From an uncultured Clostridia bacterium (GTDB lineage Bacteria > Bacillota > Clostridia > Oscillospirales > Acutalibacteraceae): 6,607 bases of DNA. Below are positions 4,807-6,607 of this stretch, in pieces (position 1 is the stretch's first letter; the number at the start of each line of letters is the position of its first letter). The translations under genes were made by a program, and so were the position numbers. The notes under the pieces are model-generated. The model had not been told where the DNA came from. It ran no database searches and saw only the letters and a list, made by a program, of their open reading frames with translations. The DNA lies in assembly GCA_946186535.1 (NCBI GenBank), contig CAMHNT010000124.1:1-6607 (forward strand). Reading direction: 5' to 3'.

Positions 4807-6153
4807 ATGATATATCTCCCCGATGAAGTAAAAATCGCTTTAGACAATATAACAAAAAACGGCTTTGAAGCATACATCGTAGGCGGATGCGTTCGTGACA
4901 GTCTTCTCGGAGACGTTCCGAAGGATTACGACATAACCACCTCCGCCGAACCCTCTGAGGTAAAAAAAATCTTTAAAAACTACCGTGTTATTGAAACCGG
5001 AATCAAGCACGGAACTGTCACGGTTCTGATTCACGGCGTTCCGCTTGAAATCACCACTTTCCGAATCGACTCCGAATACTCAGACAACCGTCATCCCGAA
5101 AATGTCACCTTCACAAAAAGTCTTGAAGAAGACACGGCAAGACGTGATTTCACAATGAACGCTATTGCTTACGACGAAGAACACGGTATCTGTGATTTTT
5201 ACGGCGGAGAAGAAGACATCAAAAACAGGATAATCCGGTGCGTCGGCGATGCGGACAAACGCTTTAGCGAGGACGCTCTGAGGATTATGAGAGCTATCCG
5301 ATTCTCTTCCGTACTCGGATTTGATATAGAAGAGAACACAAAAAATGCTGTTTTCAGAAACAAAGAGCTTCTGAGGAACATCAGCAGCGAAAGAATAGCA
5401 AGCGAATTTGTGAAGCTTCTGTGCGGCAAAAACGTAAAAAATGTTCTGATTGAATATATAGACGTTATCGGTGTTGTGATACCGGAAGCACTTCCGATGA
5501 AAGGGTTCGACCAGAAGAATATTCACCACATTTACGACGTTCTCACCCACACGGCAGTCGCTGTCGAAAACACAGATCCCGAGCCTGTTTTAAGGCTTGC
5601 CGCATTCTTTCACGACATAGGAAAGCCGAAATGTTTCTTCATGAAAGACGGTCAGGGACATTTTTACGGTCACGCAAATATTGGTGCGGAAATGACGGAG
5701 AAAATTCTTTCACGACTCAAATTCGACAACTTAACGAAAGCGACCGTTACGAAGCTCGTAAAAATTCACGACGTTCAGATTGAAGAAAACGAAAGCGCAG
5801 TAAAGCGTTCGCTCGGGAAAAACACGCCCGAGATGTTCTTCACGCTTCTCAAAATAAAACGAGCCGACACACTCGCCCAAAGTCCCATATGCTTCTCAAG
5901 GCTTGAATATCTTGACAGAATCGAAAAAATAGCAAACGAGATTCTGAATGCAAAATCATGCTTTTCGCTTAAGGATATGGAGATCGGCGGAAATGATCTG
6001 ATCGCTCTCGGAGTGAAGCCGGGAAGGAAAATGGGCGATATTCTTAAAAACCTTCTGGAAGAGGTTATCAGCGGCAATCTTCCGAACGAAAAGGAAAAGC
6101 TTCTTGAATTTGCCTCGGAAAATTTTTTGAAAGAAGAGAATGAAAATGGTTGA
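4807..6153 (+). CDS. cca: CCA tRNA nucleotidyltransferase, class II, with HD domain
   Basis: A 448-residue enzyme that adds or repairs the 3'-terminal CCA of tRNAs from CTP and ATP in the cytoplasm. The N-terminal head (about 15-145) has the class II nucleotidyltransferase motif G-G-C-V-R-D (26-31) and catalytic carboxylates Asp40 and Asp42 in K-D-Y-D-I. R-R-D-F-T-M-N-A (112-119) and the base-selecting segment E-D-A-L-R (155-159) then R-A-I-R-F follow. An HD domain comes next (about 240-355), with His248, the H-D pair 269-270 in F-F-H-D-I-G-K-P, His289 and Asp354, as in many Firmicutes CCA enzymes; its metal site looks intact and suggests added phosphohydrolase activity. Whether this is a full CCA-adding enzyme or a CC- or A-adding variant cannot be settled here. 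GAGG (4795-4798) lies eight bases before the ATG. The downstream Nudix gene overlaps its end by 14 bases, so the two are co-transcribed. Confidence 0.95.
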   Translation: MIYLPDEVKIALDNITKNGFEAYIVGGCVRDSLLGDVPKDYDITTSAEPSEVKKIFKNYRVIETGIKHGTVTVLIHGVPLEITTFRIDSEYSDNRHPENVTFTKSLEEDTARRDFTMNAIAYDEEHGICDFYGGEEDIKNRIIRCVGDADKRFSEDALRIMRAIRFSSVLGFDIEENTKNAVFRNKELLRNISSERIASEFVKLLCGKNVKNVLIEYIDVIGVVIPEALPMKGFDQKNIHHIYDVLTHTAVAVENTDPEPVLRLAAFFHDIGKPKCFFMKDGQGHFYGHANIGAEMTEKILSRLKFDNLTKATVTKLVKIHDVQIEENESAVKRSLGKNTPEMFFTLLKIKRADTLAQSPICFSRLEYLDRIEKIANEILNAKSCFSLKDMEIGGNDLIALGVKPGRKMGDILKNLLEEVISGNLPNEKEKLLEFASENFLKEENENG

Positions 6154-6529
6154 AGTCGTGGCTGCGCTGATCCGCAGGAACGGAAAGTTTCTCATATGCA
6201 GACGTCCTCCCGACAAATCAAGAGCTATGCTGTGGGAATTTGTCGGCGGCAAGGTTGAGAAAGGCGAAACTAAAGAAGTGGCGCTGATCCGTGAATGCAG
6301 GGAAGAACTTGACATTGATATAAAAGTCGGCGATATTTTTTATGAGGTCATTCATGAATACCCTGATATTCGGATTCATCTGACGCTGTTCAATGCTGAA
6401 ATCTTAAACGGTGAACCAAAGCTTTTGGAACATTCGGATATGAAATGGATAGACAAATCCGAAATGTGCAATTTTGAATTCTGTCCGGCAGACAAAGAGA
6501 TTCTGGAATATATCAGAGAAAATCTGTAA
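6140..6529 (+). CDS. MutT-type Nudix hydrolase ((deoxy)nucleoside triphosphate pyrophosphohydrolase)
   Basis: A 129-residue Nudix hydrolase, the usual MutT size, likely cleaving nucleoside triphosphates (such as oxidised dGTP) to monophosphate and pyrophosphate. The Nudix box spans Gly37-Ile59: G-x5-E43-x7-R51-E52-C-R-E55-E56-L-D-I, with all metal-binding residues present and Asp at the usual last Gly. It is preceded by L-W-E-F-V-G-G-K, close to the MutT L-W-E-F-P-G-G-K but with Val for Pro. The N-terminal strand V-E-V-V-A-A-L-I and L-I-C-R-R-P-P-D match MutT. The start overlaps the end of cca by 14 bases, consistent with translational coupling. A second ATG at 6146 has the purine-rich AAGAAGAG (6131-6138) seven bases upstream and may be the true start; the ribosome binding site is weak either way. 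True substrate is not determined. Confidence 0.9.
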   Translation: MKMVEVVAALIRRNGKFLICRRPPDKSRAMLWEFVGGKVEKGETKEVALIRECREELDIDIKVGDIFYEVIHEYPDIRIHLTLFNAEILNGEPKLLEHSDMKWIDKSEMCNFEFCPADKEILEYIRENL

Positions 6530-6595
6530 ACAAGAGAGTAAAATCCGGGGTTTAATACTGATTTCTGATTAAAAGCTTTAAAAGGATTTTCGAGG

Positions 6596-6607
6596 ATGAT
6601 TTTCGCA
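6596..6607 (+). CDS. Possible start of a further gene, cut by the window edge
   Basis: ATG at 6596 follows AAGGA (6582-6586) by nine bases and opens M-I-F-A before the window ends. It is 66 bases past the Nudix stop in the same direction. Four codons cannot identify a product. The gap contains AAAATCC/GGATTTT (6540-6546 with 6584-6590) enclosing TTTAAT/ATTAAA (6551-6556 with 6568-6573), with no T run typical of a terminator. Confidence 0.25.

Noticed and set aside
5080..5550. Minus-strand open frame of 156 codons inside cca
   Set aside because: It lies opposite the conserved nucleotidyltransferase region and shows no domain or start signal.

Overview
The window looks like a chromosomal segment from a low-to-moderate G+C, Gram-positive bacterium of the Clostridia, and the overall feel is Ruminococcus/Oscillospiraceae-like. 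The reasons are a DUF4364-type protein and a BofA-family sporulation protein (both Firmicutes families), a lipobox-bearing serine hydrolase, purine-rich GGAGG-type ribosome binding sites, extended -10 promoters and hairpin-plus-T-run terminators. The genus is an inference from style and memory, not from an alignment.

Layout. The left part reads on the minus strand. A class C beta-lactamase-like lipoprotein (93-1328) ends in a clear Rho-independent terminator (7-39). Upstream of it, 1335-1958 holds a small gene interrupted by a frameshift (1469-1707), with its own strong ribosome binding site and an AT-rich, repeat-bearing upstream region (1767-1826), and then a terminator (1910-1947) for the next operon. 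That operon is a short NfeD-like membrane protein (2897-3334) followed 32 bases later by a stomatin/QmcA-type SPFH protein (1959-2864). It is driven by a near-consensus promoter at 3358-3386.

The right part reads mostly on the plus strand. A divergent promoter (3421-3450) precedes a leader of about 200 bases containing several short, mutually exclusive pairing segments, and then a DUF4364 winged-helix protein (3655-4266). That gene converges on, and overlaps by 18 bases, a minus-strand BofA-like gene (4249-4509). An intergenic stretch with a GC-rich hairpin element (about 4656-4722) separates this from a two-gene unit: a class II CCA tRNA nucleotidyltransferase with an HD domain (4807-6153), overlapped by 14 bases by a MutT-type Nudix hydrolase (6140-6529). 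The last 12 bases may be the start of another plus-strand gene.

Together these are housekeeping functions: membrane organisation, envelope hydrolase, sporulation control, tRNA end maturation and nucleotide-pool cleaning. I found no phage, CRISPR, toxin-antitoxin or defence system. The parts least explained by known families are the DUF4364 leader, the frameshifted small gene with its operator-like repeats, and the intergenic hairpin element.
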